DNA of 64,000 nt from NCBI RefSeq assembly GCF_030053345.1, contig NZ_JASGBP010000006.1, positions 62,001-126,000 on the forward strand, in the 5' to 3' direction. A program made the position numbers and the translations under genes. The DNA is from Flavobacterium sedimenticola. Lineage in GTDB: Bacteria > Bacteroidota > Bacteroidia > Flavobacteriales > Flavobacteriaceae. Under the pieces are notes generated by a model. That model was not told the origin of the DNA. It saw only the letters and a list, made by a program, of their open reading frames with translations, and made no database searches. Positions 33,980-43,789 of the stretch are shown in pieces. The stretch's first letter is position 1; each line of letters starts with the position of its first letter.

Positions 33980-34862
33980 TCCGGTTTTGTTGACCGAAAC
34001 AGTAGATGGGTTGAATATAAAACCCGATGGGGTTTATGTTGATGTGACTTTCGGTGGCGGAGGTCATTCCAAAGAAATCCTGAAGCGGTTGGGAGTCAAT
34101 GGAAAGTTGTTTGCTTTTGATCAGGATGAAGATGCCTTGGCGAATGCATTGCCGGATGAGCGTTTTACGCTGATTCATGAAAATTTCAGATACCTCAAAC
34201 GATTTTTACGATTTCACGGGGTGAAAAAAGTAGATGGCATATTGGCTGATTTAGGCGTTTCCTCGCATCAGTTTGATGTGCCGGAAAGAGGGTTTTCGAC
34301 TCGGTTTGATGCCGATTTGGATATGCGAATGAGCAAAAGAAATGAGTTGGATGCGTATAAAGTGATTAATGAGTATGATGATGCTGAATTGCGCAGAGTT
34401 TTTTCGGACTACGGCGAATTGAAATCAGCACCCGCTTTGGCCAGAACTATTGTAGAAGCCCGGAAAAAAAAAGCCATCCATACTACCGATGAACTCAAAA
34501 AAGTCTTGGCGAAATACTTGCCCGAAAAAGTAAAGAACAAAGTGTTGGCGCAAATATACCAAGCCATTCGCATCGAGGTAAACCAAGAGATGGAAGCGCT
34601 GAAAGCGTTTTTAGAGCAAAGTTTAGAGGTTCTAAATCCGGGAGGCCGATTGAGTGTCATCTCGTATCATTCTTTGGAAGACCGATTGGTGAAGCGTTTT
34701 ATGAAAAACGGACTTTTCGAAGGCGAGCCGGAGCGTGATTTTTTCGGGAATTATTCGGTGCCTTTTAAATTGGTTGAAAAGCTGATAGTTCCAACCGAAG
34801 AAGAAATTAAAGTAAACAACAGAGCACGCAGTGCCAAATTACGTATAGCGGAAAAAATCTAG
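33954..34862 (+). CDS. rsmH: 16S rRNA (cytosine-1402-N4)-methyltransferase
   Basis: Methylates C1402 of 16S rRNA near the P site, using SAM. About 300 residues with the RsmH landmarks YHNPVLLTETVDGL, DVTFGGGGHSKEIL (SAM site), GILADLGVSSHQFD and the C-terminal SYHSLEDRLVKRF. Three in-frame ATGs (33954, 33957, 33966) make the exact start uncertain; all overlap the end of mraZ. It is second in the dcw cluster as usual. Confidence 0.95.
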   Translation: MMTAMDYHNPVLLTETVDGLNIKPDGVYVDVTFGGGGHSKEILKRLGVNGKLFAFDQDEDALANALPDERFTLIHENFRYLKRFLRFHGVKKVDGILADLGVSSHQFDVPERGFSTRFDADLDMRMSKRNELDAYKVINEYDDAELRRVFSDYGELKSAPALARTIVEARKKKAIHTTDELKKVLAKYLPEKVKNKVLAQIYQAIRIEVNQEMEALKAFLEQSLEVLNPGGRLSVISYHSLEDRLVKRFMKNGLFEGEPERDFFGNYSVPFKLVEKLIVPTEEEIKVNNRARSAKLRIAEKI

Positions 34863-34866
34863 CCAC

Positions 34867-35214
34867 ATGAAAAATGGAGTCTACAGCATATTAAAAGCCC
34901 GTTTTTTAGTTAATGAAGATGCTACCAAAAATTGGCGTTTTATCGTGTTCCTGATTTTATTGGCCATTTTGATGATTGCCAATGAGCATCGGTATGATCA
35001 GAAAATTTTCCGTATCGCCGAACTAACAAGTGAAGTCAAAGAATTACGTTCGGAGTTTGTCGACAAGCGTTCGGCATTGATGAAATTAAAAATGGAATCG
35101 ACAGTGTCGGAAAAAATGATAGAGCGAAAAATTTTCCCGTCATCGGTTCCGCCTCAAAAAATAAAAGTTAAAAAACCGGTAGAAAAAAGTTTCTTTCAAA
35201 AAATATGGCAGTAG
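34867..35214 (+). CDS. FtsL-like cell division protein
   Basis: Bitopic membrane protein of 115 residues: cytosolic tail, one membrane helix (about 26-41, FIVFLILLAILMIA), then a periplasmic coiled coil (RIAELTSEVKELRSEFVDKR). It lies between rsmH and ftsI, the position of ftsL, and the topology agrees, although sequence similarity to proteobacterial FtsL is slight. It would bridge FtsQ and a FtsB-like protein in the divisome. Its end overlaps ftsI by 10 bp. Confidence 0.85.
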   Translation: MKNGVYSILKARFLVNEDATKNWRFIVFLILLAILMIANEHRYDQKIFRIAELTSEVKELRSEFVDKRSALMKLKMESTVSEKMIERKIFPSSVPPQKIKVKKPVEKSFFQKIWQ

Positions 35215-37214
35215 AAGATAAACATATCTCTTACCGAATATACGTAGTGGCCTTCTGTCTCTTTCTGATGGCTTTGGCGATTACCTTCAAACTATCCAAA
35301 ATACAGTGGGTAGAAGGTGATTATTACCGAAAATTAGCCAAAGAAAGAACGGTAAAAAACTTTGTGATTCCGGCCAATAAAGGAAATATCTATTCTGCCG
35401 ACGGCAGCTTGCTGGCTACCTCAATTCCCAATTATAATATTCGATTTGATGCCGTGGCGCCTAAAAGTGAAGATTTTGATAAAAACATTCGCGCCTTAGC
35501 GGATTCGTTGTCGGTTATGCTGGGCAAACCCAGCAGTTTTTATCATTCGCAAATGAAAGTGGCGCGCCTCAATAAAAATCGCTATTTGCTCATTGCTCGT
35601 GATTTGAGTTATACCGAGTATATCAAAATCAAAAGTTTTCCGCTCTTTAATTTGGGAGCCAACAAAGGGGGTATGATTACCGAGCAGGAAACCATCCGCG
35701 AGCATCCGATAGGTAAAATTGCCGAGCGAACCATTGGGTATGAAAGAATCAACGAAAACGGTCAGCTCGTAGGGAAAGGCATTGAGTGGTCGTTCCGAAA
35801 GTACTTGAACGGTAAAGACGGGAAAGTGCTCAAGCAAAAAATTGCCAAAGGGCAGTGGAAGCCCATACGCGACCAAAACGAAATTGATCCGCAAGACGGC
35901 TATGATGTTATTTCTACCATTGATGTGTATATTCAGGATATTGCGCACCACGCCTTGTTAAAACAACTCAAAGACTACAATGCCGAGCACGGTTGCGTGG
36001 TCGTGATGGAAACCAAAACCGGAAAAATCAGGGCGATTTCCAATTTGGGGAAACTCAAAGAATCCGATTCGACCTATTTTGAAACCCAAAATTATGCGGT
36101 AGCCGAATCGCATGAACCGGGTTCAACCTTCAAATTGGTCGATATGATTGCGTTATTGGATGACAACAAGGTTGATACCAGTAAAGTATATGACAGCAAC
36201 GGTGGGGTCATAGAATACCGCGGCAAAAAAGTGCGTGATTCTCACGAAGGCGGTTATGGCCGAATTTCGTTAGCCAGAGGATTTGAAGTTTCTTCCAATA
36301 CCGTATTGGTTCAGGCGGTATATGAGAATTACAAAAACAATCCCAAAGAATTTGTCGATCGCATCGACCGTATGGGTTTGAACAAACCACTCGGATTGCC
36401 GTTTCAGGGAGAAGGCAAGCCTTATATCCCGCAACCGGGAGACAAACATTGGAGCGCGATATCATTGCCTTGGATGGCTTTTGGTTACGGTGTATCGGTG
36501 ACACCTTTGCAAACCTTAACGCTTTACAATGCAGTGGCCAATAATGGTGAAATGGTTAAACCGCAATTTGTTTCGGAAATCAAAGAATGGAACAAAACCA
36601 TCAAAAAATTTGACAAAGAAGTCATCAATCCCAAGATATGTTCCGACGCAACCATCAAGGAGCTGAAAGCCATTTTACAAAATGTAGTTAAAAGAGGAAC
36701 CGGAGCAAAATTGTATTCCAAAGATTTTTCGATGGCCGGAAAAACCGGTACCGCTCAAGCCAATTACGGGAAAAACGGCGGTAGCGATAAGCATTATATT
36801 TCTTCTTTCGTCGGATTTTTTCCGGCAGAGAACCCTAAATATTCTTGTATTGTTGTAGTACACAAACCCAATACCTCCGGTAATAATTATTACGGAGCCG
36901 ATGTGGCCGGTCCGGTTTTCAAACGCGTGGCTCAAAAAATCTTTACCGATGCGCCGTCTACCAACGAGATTAAAAACCTGAATAAAAAAATAGCCAAGCA
37001 GGAAAAAGTATATGCCGAATTTGAGACGAAAGCCAATTCGGACATGAAAACCATCCCCAATGTAAAAGGGATGAGCGGGATGGATGCCGTAGCACTTCTC
37101 GAAAATATGAAAGTGAAAGTCAAAGTAATCGGTTTTGGAAAAGTAAAAAAACAATCCATCCAACCGGGAACGGCCTTAGTTAAAAATCAAACCATCATAT
37201 TGGAGTTATCGTGA
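35205..37214 (+). CDS. ftsI: Division-specific transpeptidase PBP3/FtsI
   Basis: Penicillin-binding protein that cross-links septal peptidoglycan. The 669 residues comprise one N-terminal membrane helix, a pedestal domain, and a transpeptidase domain with S307-x-x-K310 (GSTFK), S363-S-N365 and K513-T-G. A C-terminal PASTA-like domain (from about 613, IPNVKGMSGMDAVALLENM) is present, as in Bacteroidetes and Gram-positive PBPs and unlike E. coli FtsI. It overlaps both neighbours in the dcw cluster. Confidence 0.95.
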   Translation: MAVEDKHISYRIYVVAFCLFLMALAITFKLSKIQWVEGDYYRKLAKERTVKNFVIPANKGNIYSADGSLLATSIPNYNIRFDAVAPKSEDFDKNIRALADSLSVMLGKPSSFYHSQMKVARLNKNRYLLIARDLSYTEYIKIKSFPLFNLGANKGGMITEQETIREHPIGKIAERTIGYERINENGQLVGKGIEWSFRKYLNGKDGKVLKQKIAKGQWKPIRDQNEIDPQDGYDVISTIDVYIQDIAHHALLKQLKDYNAEHGCVVVMETKTGKIRAISNLGKLKESDSTYFETQNYAVAESHEPGSTFKLVDMIALLDDNKVDTSKVYDSNGGVIEYRGKKVRDSHEGGYGRISLARGFEVSSNTVLVQAVYENYKNNPKEFVDRIDRMGLNKPLGLPFQGEGKPYIPQPGDKHWSAISLPWMAFGYGVSVTPLQTLTLYNAVANNGEMVKPQFVSEIKEWNKTIKKFDKEVINPKICSDATIKELKAILQNVVKRGTGAKLYSKDFSMAGKTGTAQANYGKNGGSDKHYISSFVGFFPAENPKYSCIVVVHKPNTSGNNYYGADVAGPVFKRVAQKIFTDAPSTNEIKNLNKKIAKQEKVYAEFETKANSDMKTIPNVKGMSGMDAVALLENMKVKVKVIGFGKVKKQSIQPGTALVKNQTIILELS

Positions 37215-38674
37215 TGATTTTAAAAGACATATTATATAAAGTGGCTATTGAAGTTGTAAAGGGTTCCACCGAAACAGCTATCAATAAAATTGAATTTGAT
37301 TCGCGTAAAATTCAACAAGATGATGTTTTTGTAGCCATTCGCGGTACGGTTTCCAACGGGCATGATTTTGTCGAGAAAGCAATTAATCAGGGCGCTACCG
37401 TTATTGTTTGTGATACGATGCCGGAAATTATTGTAACGGGTATCACGTATATTCAGGTCAAAGATACGAATGCCGCATTAGCCTTTTTAGCGTCCAATTA
37501 TTACGGAAATCCGTCGCAAAATTTAAAGTTAGTCGGAATCACCGGAACCAACGGAAAAACAACCATTGCTTCGTTGTTGTACCAATTGTTTAAAAAGGCG
37601 GGTTACAAGGTAGGCTTGCTCTCTACTGTGAAAATTTTGGTGGATGACATCGAGTACAAAGCCACACATACTACGCCCGATTCACTAACCATCAATCATT
37701 ATTTGGCCGAAATGAGTGCCGCGGGTGTTGAGTTTTGCTTTATGGAAGTAAGTTCCCACGGCGTACATCAAAAACGTACCGAAGGCTTACAGTTTGCCGG
37801 CGGCGTGTTTACCAATTTGTCCCACGACCATTTGGATTACCACGCCACATTTGCCGAGTACCGCGATGTCAAAAAATCATTCTTTGACCATTTGCCTAAA
37901 ACGGCATTTGCTCTAACGAATATAGACGATAAAAACGGGTCGTTGATGCTGCAAAACACAACGGCGCGTAAACTGACTTATGCTTTAAAATCGTATGCCG
38001 ATTACAAAGCACAGATTCTCGAGAATCAGTTGTCGGGCTTGTTGTTAAAGATCAATGAGAACGAAGTTTGGGTGCGATTAATAGGCACGTTTAACGCCTA
38101 TAACTTGTTGGCCATTTACGGTACGGCAGTCGAATTGGGATTGGATAAGTTGGAAGTATTGCGATTACTTTCCGAATTAGAAAGTGTGTCGGGCCGTTTT
38201 CAGTTTATTGTTTCCGATCAAAAAATCACAGCCATAGTCGATTATGCACATACACCCGATGCTTTGGAAAATGTATTGAAAACCATCAATGACATCCGGA
38301 GTAACAATGAAGAATTAATAACAGTGGTAGGCTGTGGCGGCGATCGCGACAAAACCAAGCGTCCTATCATGGCGCATATCGCTACCAGTATGAGTAATAA
38401 AGTCATTATTACTTCCGATAATCCGCGCACCGAAGATCCTATTGATATCATAGCCGATATGGAAAAAGGAGTAGAACCTCAGAATCACAAGAAAACACTT
38501 TCTATTGTCGACCGTAAACAAGCCATCAAAACGGCATGTCAGTTGGCAAGACCGAATGATATTATTCTGATTGCCGGAAAAGGGCATGAAACCTATCAGG
38601 AAATTCAAGGCGTTCGCTACGATTTCGACGATATGAAAACGGTAAAAGAACTATTAGAACAACTAAATAAATAA
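37214..38674 (+). CDS. murE: UDP-MurNAc-tripeptide synthetase (meso-DAP adding)
   Basis: Adds the third amino acid to UDP-MurNAc-L-Ala-D-Glu in the cytosol. The 486 residues carry the Mur ligase ATP loop GITGTNGKTT, the ligand HTTPDS motif and the C-terminal DNPRTEDP. The DNPR motif marks enzymes that use meso-diaminopimelate. A GTG three bases upstream is in frame, but the ATG at 37214 overlapping the ftsI stop (TGATG) is the more natural start. Confidence 0.95.
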   Translation: MILKDILYKVAIEVVKGSTETAINKIEFDSRKIQQDDVFVAIRGTVSNGHDFVEKAINQGATVIVCDTMPEIIVTGITYIQVKDTNAALAFLASNYYGNPSQNLKLVGITGTNGKTTIASLLYQLFKKAGYKVGLLSTVKILVDDIEYKATHTTPDSLTINHYLAEMSAAGVEFCFMEVSSHGVHQKRTEGLQFAGGVFTNLSHDHLDYHATFAEYRDVKKSFFDHLPKTAFALTNIDDKNGSLMLQNTTARKLTYALKSYADYKAQILENQLSGLLLKINENEVWVRLIGTFNAYNLLAIYGTAVELGLDKLEVLRLLSELESVSGRFQFIVSDQKITAIVDYAHTPDALENVLKTINDIRSNNEELITVVGCGGDRDKTKRPIMAHIATSMSNKVIITSDNPRTEDPIDIIADMEKGVEPQNHKKTLSIVDRKQAIKTACQLARPNDIILIAGKGHETYQEIQGVRYDFDDMKTVKELLEQLNK

Positions 38675-38677
38675 ACG

Positions 38678-39904
38678 ATGCTATATTATTTATTTGAATA
38701 CCTCGACAAAACTATGGATGTTCCCGGAGCGGGCGTTTTCCAGTACATTACGTTCCGCTCGGCCTTAGCCATCATCTTGTCGTTGATGATTTCCACCATT
38801 TACGGAAAAAAAATCATCAACTTCCTGAGAAACCAACAAGTAGGGGAAACGGTCAGAGAATTGGGTTTGGAAGGACAAACACAAAAGGCCGGAACGCCAA
38901 CCATGGGAGGGTTAATCATTATCATTGCCACACTTATTCCGGTGGTCTTATTAACCAAGTTAAATAATATCTACATCATCCTACTCATAGTGACCACGCT
39001 TTGGATGGGAACCATAGGGTTTATTGACGATTATATAAAAATATTCAAGAAAGATAAGCAAGGGTTAAAAGGTATTTTTAAAGTAATTGGTCAGGTAGGT
39101 TTAGGATTAATCGTGGGTTCTGTATTGTATTTTCACCCGGGAGTTACGGTAAGAGAAAGAGCCACGGGAGCCCTCACAATCAACCAAACCGAAAGTGTGG
39201 TGACGCAGGCACCGGTAGAACACAAGTCAACGACGACTACCATTCCGTTTATGAAAAATAACGAGCTCGACTATGCGCAAATTATCGCTTGGACGGGCGA
39301 CGGTTATCAAAACTGGGCGTGGCTGGTATTTATCCCAATAGTCATTTTTATCATTACCGCCGTTTCAAACGGTGCCAACTTAACCGATGGTATCGATGGC
39401 TTAGCGGCCGGAACTTCGGCTATATCAGTATTGGCGCTGGGTATTTTTACCTTCGTTTCGGGTAACATTATATTGTCGAGTTACCTCAATATTATGTACA
39501 TCCCGAATTCGGGAGAAATGACGGTGTTTATCTCTGCTTTTGTGGGTGCCTTAATCGGATTTCTATGGTACAATTCGTATCCGGCATCCGTATTTATGGG
39601 CGATACCGGAAGTTTGACTATAGGCGGAATCATAGCGGTTTTGGCGATTTCGGTACGAAAAGAAATGTTATTGCCGGTATTGTGCGCCATCTTTTTTGCC
39701 GAAAATCTATCCGTGATTTTGCAGGTTTCTTATTTCAAATACACCAAAAAACGATACGGTGAAGGCCGGCGCATTTTTTTAATGTCGCCTTTACACCACC
39801 ATTACCAGAAAAAAGGATACCACGAAAGTAAAATCGTGACCCGATTTTGGGTAGTGGCTGTATTGTTGGCCATCGTTTCGATTGTGACTTTAAAATTGAG
39901 ATAA
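38678..39904 (+). CDS. mraY: Phospho-MurNAc-pentapeptide transferase
   Basis: Integral membrane enzyme that makes lipid I from UDP-MurNAc-pentapeptide and undecaprenyl phosphate. The 408 residues have ten or so membrane helices, the motif [15 protein letters not shown], the aspartates in GFIDDYIK, and [12 protein letters not shown]. It is about 45 residues longer than E. coli MraY because of a polar insertion around 160-200 ([20 protein letters not shown]), which should face the periplasm. The stop overlaps the murD start (TAATG). Confidence 0.95.
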   Translation: MLYYLFEYLDKTMDVPGAGVFQYITFRSALAIILSLMISTIYGKKIINFLRNQQVGETVRELGLEGQTQKAGTPTMGGLIIIIATLIPVVLLTKLNNIYIILLIVTTLWMGTIGFIDDYIKIFKKDKQGLKGIFKVIGQVGLGLIVGSVLYFHPGVTVRERATGALTINQTESVVTQAPVEHKSTTTTIPFMKNNELDYAQIIAWTGDGYQNWAWLVFIPIVIFIITAVSNGANLTDGIDGLAAGTSAISVLALGIFTFVSGNIILSSYLNIMYIPNSGEMTVFISAFVGALIGFLWYNSYPASVFMGDTGSLTIGGIIAVLAISVRKEMLLPVLCAIFFAENLSVILQVSYFKYTKKRYGEGRRIFLMSPLHHHYQKKGYHESKIVTRFWVVAVLLAIVSIVTLKLR

Positions 39905-41238
39905 TGGCACGGTTGGTTGTATTAGGCGGAGGCGAAAGTGGGGTGGGAACCGCCATTTTGGGACAGCAAAAAGGATATGAGGTTTTTGTTTCCGATTTTG
40001 GAAAAATCACCGAAAAATACAAAGACGTTCTTAACAAATATAGTATTCCATGGGAGGAAGAGCAGCATACGGAAGCGCTGATTCTCAATGCCGATGTGGT
40101 AATGAAAAGTCCGGGGATACCCGATAAAGCCCCTATCGTGAAGAAATTGCTGGAAAAAGGGGTTTCAGTCATTTCCGAAATAGAGTTTGCCGCTCCTTTT
40201 ACTCAAGCCAAAACCATTGGAATAACCGGGAGTAATGGTAAAACGACTACCACCATGTTGACCTATCATCTGCTCAAAGAAGGCGGTCTGAATGTAGGTT
40301 TGGGGGGTAACATCGGAAAGAGTTTTGCCTGGCAGGTGGCCGAGGGGAATTACGATTACTATGTGTTGGAATTGAGCAGTTTTCAACTGGATGGCATTGT
40401 CAAGTACAAACCGGAAATAGCCATTTTAACCAACATCAGTCCCGATCATTTGGATCGATACGAATACAAATATGAAAATTATATAGCATCAAAGTTCAGA
40501 ATCACCATGAACCAAACCGAAAACGACTATCTCATCTATGATGCCGATGATGAAGCGATTTCCGAATGGTTGAAAAACAACAAAACCAAAGCAAAACTAA
40601 TTCCTTTTTCATTAAAGCAAACTTTTGAAAACGGAGCCTTTATAAAAAACGAGTCTATGGATATTATCATCAACAACGAAGAATTTGAAATGAAAACCGC
40701 TGACATTTCATTAGAAGGAAATCACAACCTTAAAAATGCTATGGCCGCTACTTCAGTAGCCCAACTGATGAAAATCAGAAAGCAAACCATTCGCGAAAGC
40801 TTGTCCAACTTTCAAGGGGTGGAGCATCGTTTGGAAAAAGTACTCAAAATTCAAAATGTACAATACATCAACGATAGTAAGGCCACCAATGTTAATGCAA
40901 CATTTTTTGCCTTAGACAGTATGACTGCGCCTACCGTTTGGATTGTGGGTGGTGTAGATAAAGGGAATGATTACAGCGAGTTGATGCCTTTAGTGCGCGA
41001 AAAAGTAAAAGCCATTATTTGCCTCGGATTAGACAATAAAAAAATCATCGACGCTTTCAGCGATGTGGTCGATATGATGGTCGAAGTGGATAATATGCGG
41101 GATGCCGTGAACACTGCCAAACATCTGGCCGAAAAAGGCGATACCGTGTTGTTATCTCCGGCTTGTGCGAGTTTTGATTTGTTCCAAAACTACGAAGACA
41201 GAGGCAATCAATTCAAAGCCGCCGTAAAGAATTTATAA
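39904..41238 (+). CDS. murD: UDP-MurNAc-L-alanine:D-glutamate ligase
   Basis: Adds D-glutamate to UDP-MurNAc-L-Ala. The 444 residues begin [15 protein letters not shown], with the UDP-binding glycine loop. ATP loop GITGSNGKTTTT and the later NDSKATNVNATFFAL follow as in MurD. The ATG at 39904 overlaps the mraY stop codon by one base, which settles the start even though the frame stays open upstream. The gap to ftsW contains a loose heptamer array. Confidence 0.95.
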   Translation: MARLVVLGGGESGVGTAILGQQKGYEVFVSDFGKITEKYKDVLNKYSIPWEEEQHTEALILNADVVMKSPGIPDKAPIVKKLLEKGVSVISEIEFAAPFTQAKTIGITGSNGKTTTTMLTYHLLKEGGLNVGLGGNIGKSFAWQVAEGNYDYYVLELSSFQLDGIVKYKPEIAILTNISPDHLDRYEYKYENYIASKFRITMNQTENDYLIYDADDEAISEWLKNNKTKAKLIPFSLKQTFENGAFIKNESMDIIINNEEFEMKTADISLEGNHNLKNAMAATSVAQLMKIRKQTIRESLSNFQGVEHRLEKVLKIQNVQYINDSKATNVNATFFALDSMTAPTVWIVGGVDKGNDYSELMPLVREKVKAIICLGLDNKKIIDAFSDVVDMMVEVDNMRDAVNTAKHLAEKGDTVLLSPACASFDLFQNYEDRGNQFKAAVKNL

Positions 41239-41240
41239 AA

Positions 41241-41303
41241 ACTTAGAATCGATAAGCTAAAATAAGAACCCGCAACTCATAAACTCGAAACGCGCAACCA
41301 CAT
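41241..41303 (+). repeat. Loose 7-bp periodic array before ftsW
   Basis: AA steps recur at about 7-bp intervals (41247, 41254, 41261, 41267, 41274, 41281, 41288, 41296) through the murD-ftsW gap, with units such as CGCAACT, CATAAAC, TCGAAAC, GCGCAAC. The array stops three bases before the ATG. Confidence 0.55.
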
Positions 41304-41306
41304 ATT

Positions 41307-42617
41307 ATGAAAGAACTCATTCACAGTTTAAAAGGAGACAAAGTCATCTGGGCATTCGTAGCCCTATTGGCCTTGTTTTCGTTTATGCCGGTGTTTAGTG
41401 CAAGTAGTAATTTGGCTTACATGCGTCACGGCTCCGGAAATGCGCTGACGTATTTGTTAAAACACGGTGCCCAAGTCTTTGTCGGATTTTTTATACTGTA
41501 CAAAATCCACAAAGTACCCTATCATTATTTCCGTACCATTTCCAGGTTGTTGTTGCCGGTGGTATGGATTTTATTGGTCTATACCTTGCTCAAAGGAACC
41601 ATTATCGACGGAGCCAATGCCAGTCGTTGGATTCAAATTCCGTTTATCGGAATCACGTTCCAAACGTCTACGTTAGCCTCTATCGTATTGTATGTTTTTG
41701 TGGCTCGATACTTGTCCAAATCCAGAGAAACGCCCATTACATTCAAATCGTCTCTATGGGATTTATGGACGCCGGTGTTCATCACCATCGCCCTTATCTT
41801 ACCGGCCAATTTATCCACGGCAGCCCTCATATTTGCCATGGTTATTATGTTGGCCTTTATCGGGAAATATCCCATGAAGTACATCGGGATTATTCTGGCT
41901 GCAGGAATTATCGGGTTAACGTTCTTCATCTTAGTGGCAAAGGCTTTCCCGGATGCTTTCCCGAATCGTGTGGATACCTGGATTAATCGTATCGATAATT
42001 TTACCAGTGACAAACCCGATGAAGATGATTACCAAATCGAAAAAGCCAAAATTGCCATCGCTTCGGGAGGAATTTACGGGTTAGGCCCCGGAAAAAGTGT
42101 TCAGAAAAACTTTTTGCCCCAGTCGTCTTCCGATTTTATTTACGCCATCATCGTAGAGGAATACGGACTTTTCGGAGGTTTATTGGTTTTGTCGTTGTAT
42201 TTGCTGTTGCTCTTCCGATTTGTGGTGGCGGCGCATAAAGCCAATTCGCTTTTCGGAAAACTGGTAGTTATCGGTTTGGGATTCCCGATTATTTTTCAAG
42301 CCATGACCAATATGGCGGTGGCGGTCGAATTGTTTCCGGTTACGGGTCAAACCTTGCCGCTCATCAGTTCGGGAGGAAGTTCTATTTGGATGACCTGTAT
42401 TGCCTTGGGAATTATTTTAAGTGTGACGAAAAAAGAAGAAGAAATAGCCGAAGAGTTGGCCGAGAAACAAAAAAGAGAGGAGGCGTTGCAACGTCTTATC
42501 GATAAGCAACTCCAAGAAGAGGAAGCGGCATCCTTGGCTGCCGAACAAACCGAATTGGAGAATTATTCCATCGAAGACAAAGCCAATCCTTTGGAGCCCG
42601 TTTTGAAGAAAAATTAA
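41307..42617 (+). CDS. ftsW: Septal peptidoglycan polymerase FtsW
   Basis: SEDS-family glycosyltransferase that polymerises lipid II at the septum together with FtsI. The 436 residues form about ten membrane helices. Typical segments are GANASRWIQIPFIGITFQ, the large periplasmic loop after helix 7 and the end motif PLISSGGSSIWM. Beyond residue about 375 a cytosolic, Glu/Lys-rich coiled-coil tail (EEEIAEELAEKQKREEALQR) extends the protein; E. coli FtsW has no such tail. Confidence 0.94.
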   Translation: MKELIHSLKGDKVIWAFVALLALFSFMPVFSASSNLAYMRHGSGNALTYLLKHGAQVFVGFFILYKIHKVPYHYFRTISRLLLPVVWILLVYTLLKGTIIDGANASRWIQIPFIGITFQTSTLASIVLYVFVARYLSKSRETPITFKSSLWDLWTPVFITIALILPANLSTAALIFAMVIMLAFIGKYPMKYIGIILAAGIIGLTFFILVAKAFPDAFPNRVDTWINRIDNFTSDKPDEDDYQIEKAKIAIASGGIYGLGPGKSVQKNFLPQSSSDFIYAIIVEEYGLFGGLLVLSLYLLLLFRFVVAAHKANSLFGKLVVIGLGFPIIFQAMTNMAVAVELFPVTGQTLPLISSGGSSIWMTCIALGIILSVTKKEEEIAEELAEKQKREEALQRLIDKQLQEEEAASLAAEQTELENYSIEDKANPLEPVLKKN

Positions 42618-42654
42618 AAAACAGTCGTGCATTCGTAGCGAATTATAAAAATAC

Positions 42655-43755
42655 ATGAGCAAACCTAAATTCATATTAAGCGGCGGCGGTACTGGCGGAC
42701 ATATTTATCCGGCCATTGCGATTGCCAATGAATTAAAGTCTCGTTTCCCGGAGGCGGAATTTCTTTTTGTAGGCGCCAGCGATAAAATGGAAATGCAAAA
42801 AGTGCCGCAAGCGGGTTACAACATCGAGGGGTTGTGGATTGCCGGTTTGCAACGCAAAGTAACCTTGCAAAACATGTTGTTTCCGTTAAAACTCATGAGC
42901 AGTTTGTGGAAATCCAGAAAAATTATCAGAAGATTTCAACCCGATGTAGTCATCGGAACCGGAGGATTTGCCAGCGGACCTTTATTGCAGGCGGCCAACA
43001 GTATGAATATTCCAACGGTAATTCAGGAACAAAATTCCTACCCCGGCATTACCAACAAGTTGTTGAGTAAAAAAGCCAATGCCATTTGTGTGGCGTATGA
43101 AAATTTAGAACGATTTTTTCCAAAAGAAAAGATTGTTTTCACCGGCAATCCGGTGCGTCAGGATTTGTTGGAAGTGGAAGCCAAAAGGAATGAAGGTATC
43201 AGTTATTTCAACTTAAATCCCAACCAAAAAACGCTATTAGTTTTGGGTGGAAGCCTTGGCGCCAGAAGGGTAAACCAATTAATCGCAAAAGAACTGGATT
43301 TTCTCTCAGAATGTGGTGTTCAGGTTTTTTGGCAATGCGGAAAATTGTATTTCGACGAATACCAACATTTCAATGAAAGAGAAAATGTTCAAGTGGTTGC
43401 GTTTATTGACCGCATGGATTTGATTTATGCGACTGCCGATGTAGTCATTTCGCGAGCAGGAGCTTCTTCGGTATCAGAATTGTGCTTGGTGGGAAAACCG
43501 GTCATTTTTATTCCGTCACCTAATGTGGCCGAAGACCATCAAACTAAAAATGCCAAAGCCATAGTAGAAAAAAACGGCGCCGTCCTTTTACGAGAAAGCG
43601 AGTTGGACGAACACTTTGAAACGACCTTTTCAAAGTTATTACACGATGAAAATTGGCAAAAAGAATTGGGTCAGAATATTAAAAAATTGGCCAAGCCCAA
43701 CGCGACCAAAGACATCGTGGAACAAATAATTAAATTGATAAAAACGAAACCTTAA
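42655..43755 (+). CDS. murG: UDP-GlcNAc:lipid I transferase
   Basis: Peripheral membrane glycosyltransferase that turns lipid I into lipid II. The 366 residues show the N-terminal loop [21 protein letters not shown], the QEQNSYPG segment and the C-terminal nucleotide site [12 protein letters not shown] and [10 protein letters not shown]. All MurG landmarks are intact. The 37-bp gap from ftsW contains a small ATTCG/CGAAT hairpin of unknown meaning. Confidence 0.96.
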   Translation: MSKPKFILSGGGTGGHIYPAIAIANELKSRFPEAEFLFVGASDKMEMQKVPQAGYNIEGLWIAGLQRKVTLQNMLFPLKLMSSLWKSRKIIRRFQPDVVIGTGGFASGPLLQAANSMNIPTVIQEQNSYPGITNKLLSKKANAICVAYENLERFFPKEKIVFTGNPVRQDLLEVEAKRNEGISYFNLNPNQKTLLVLGGSLGARRVNQLIAKELDFLSECGVQVFWQCGKLYFDEYQHFNERENVQVVAFIDRMDLIYATADVVISRAGASSVSELCLVGKPVIFIPSPNVAEDHQTKNAKAIVEKNGAVLLRESELDEHFETTFSKLLHDENWQKELGQNIKKLAKPNATKDIVEQIIKLIKTKP

Positions 43756-43782
43756 GACCTGAGCTCCTGAGCACCTTAGTAC
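43751..43782 (+). repeat. Octamer tandem array between murG and murC
   Basis: Four clean 8-mers: CTTAAGAC, CTGAGCTC, CTGAGCAC, CTTAGTAC, followed by TTTAAAAA that runs into the murC ATG. The array starts on the murG stop codon and fills the whole gap. Confidence 0.75.
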
Positions 43783-43789
43783 TTTAAAA

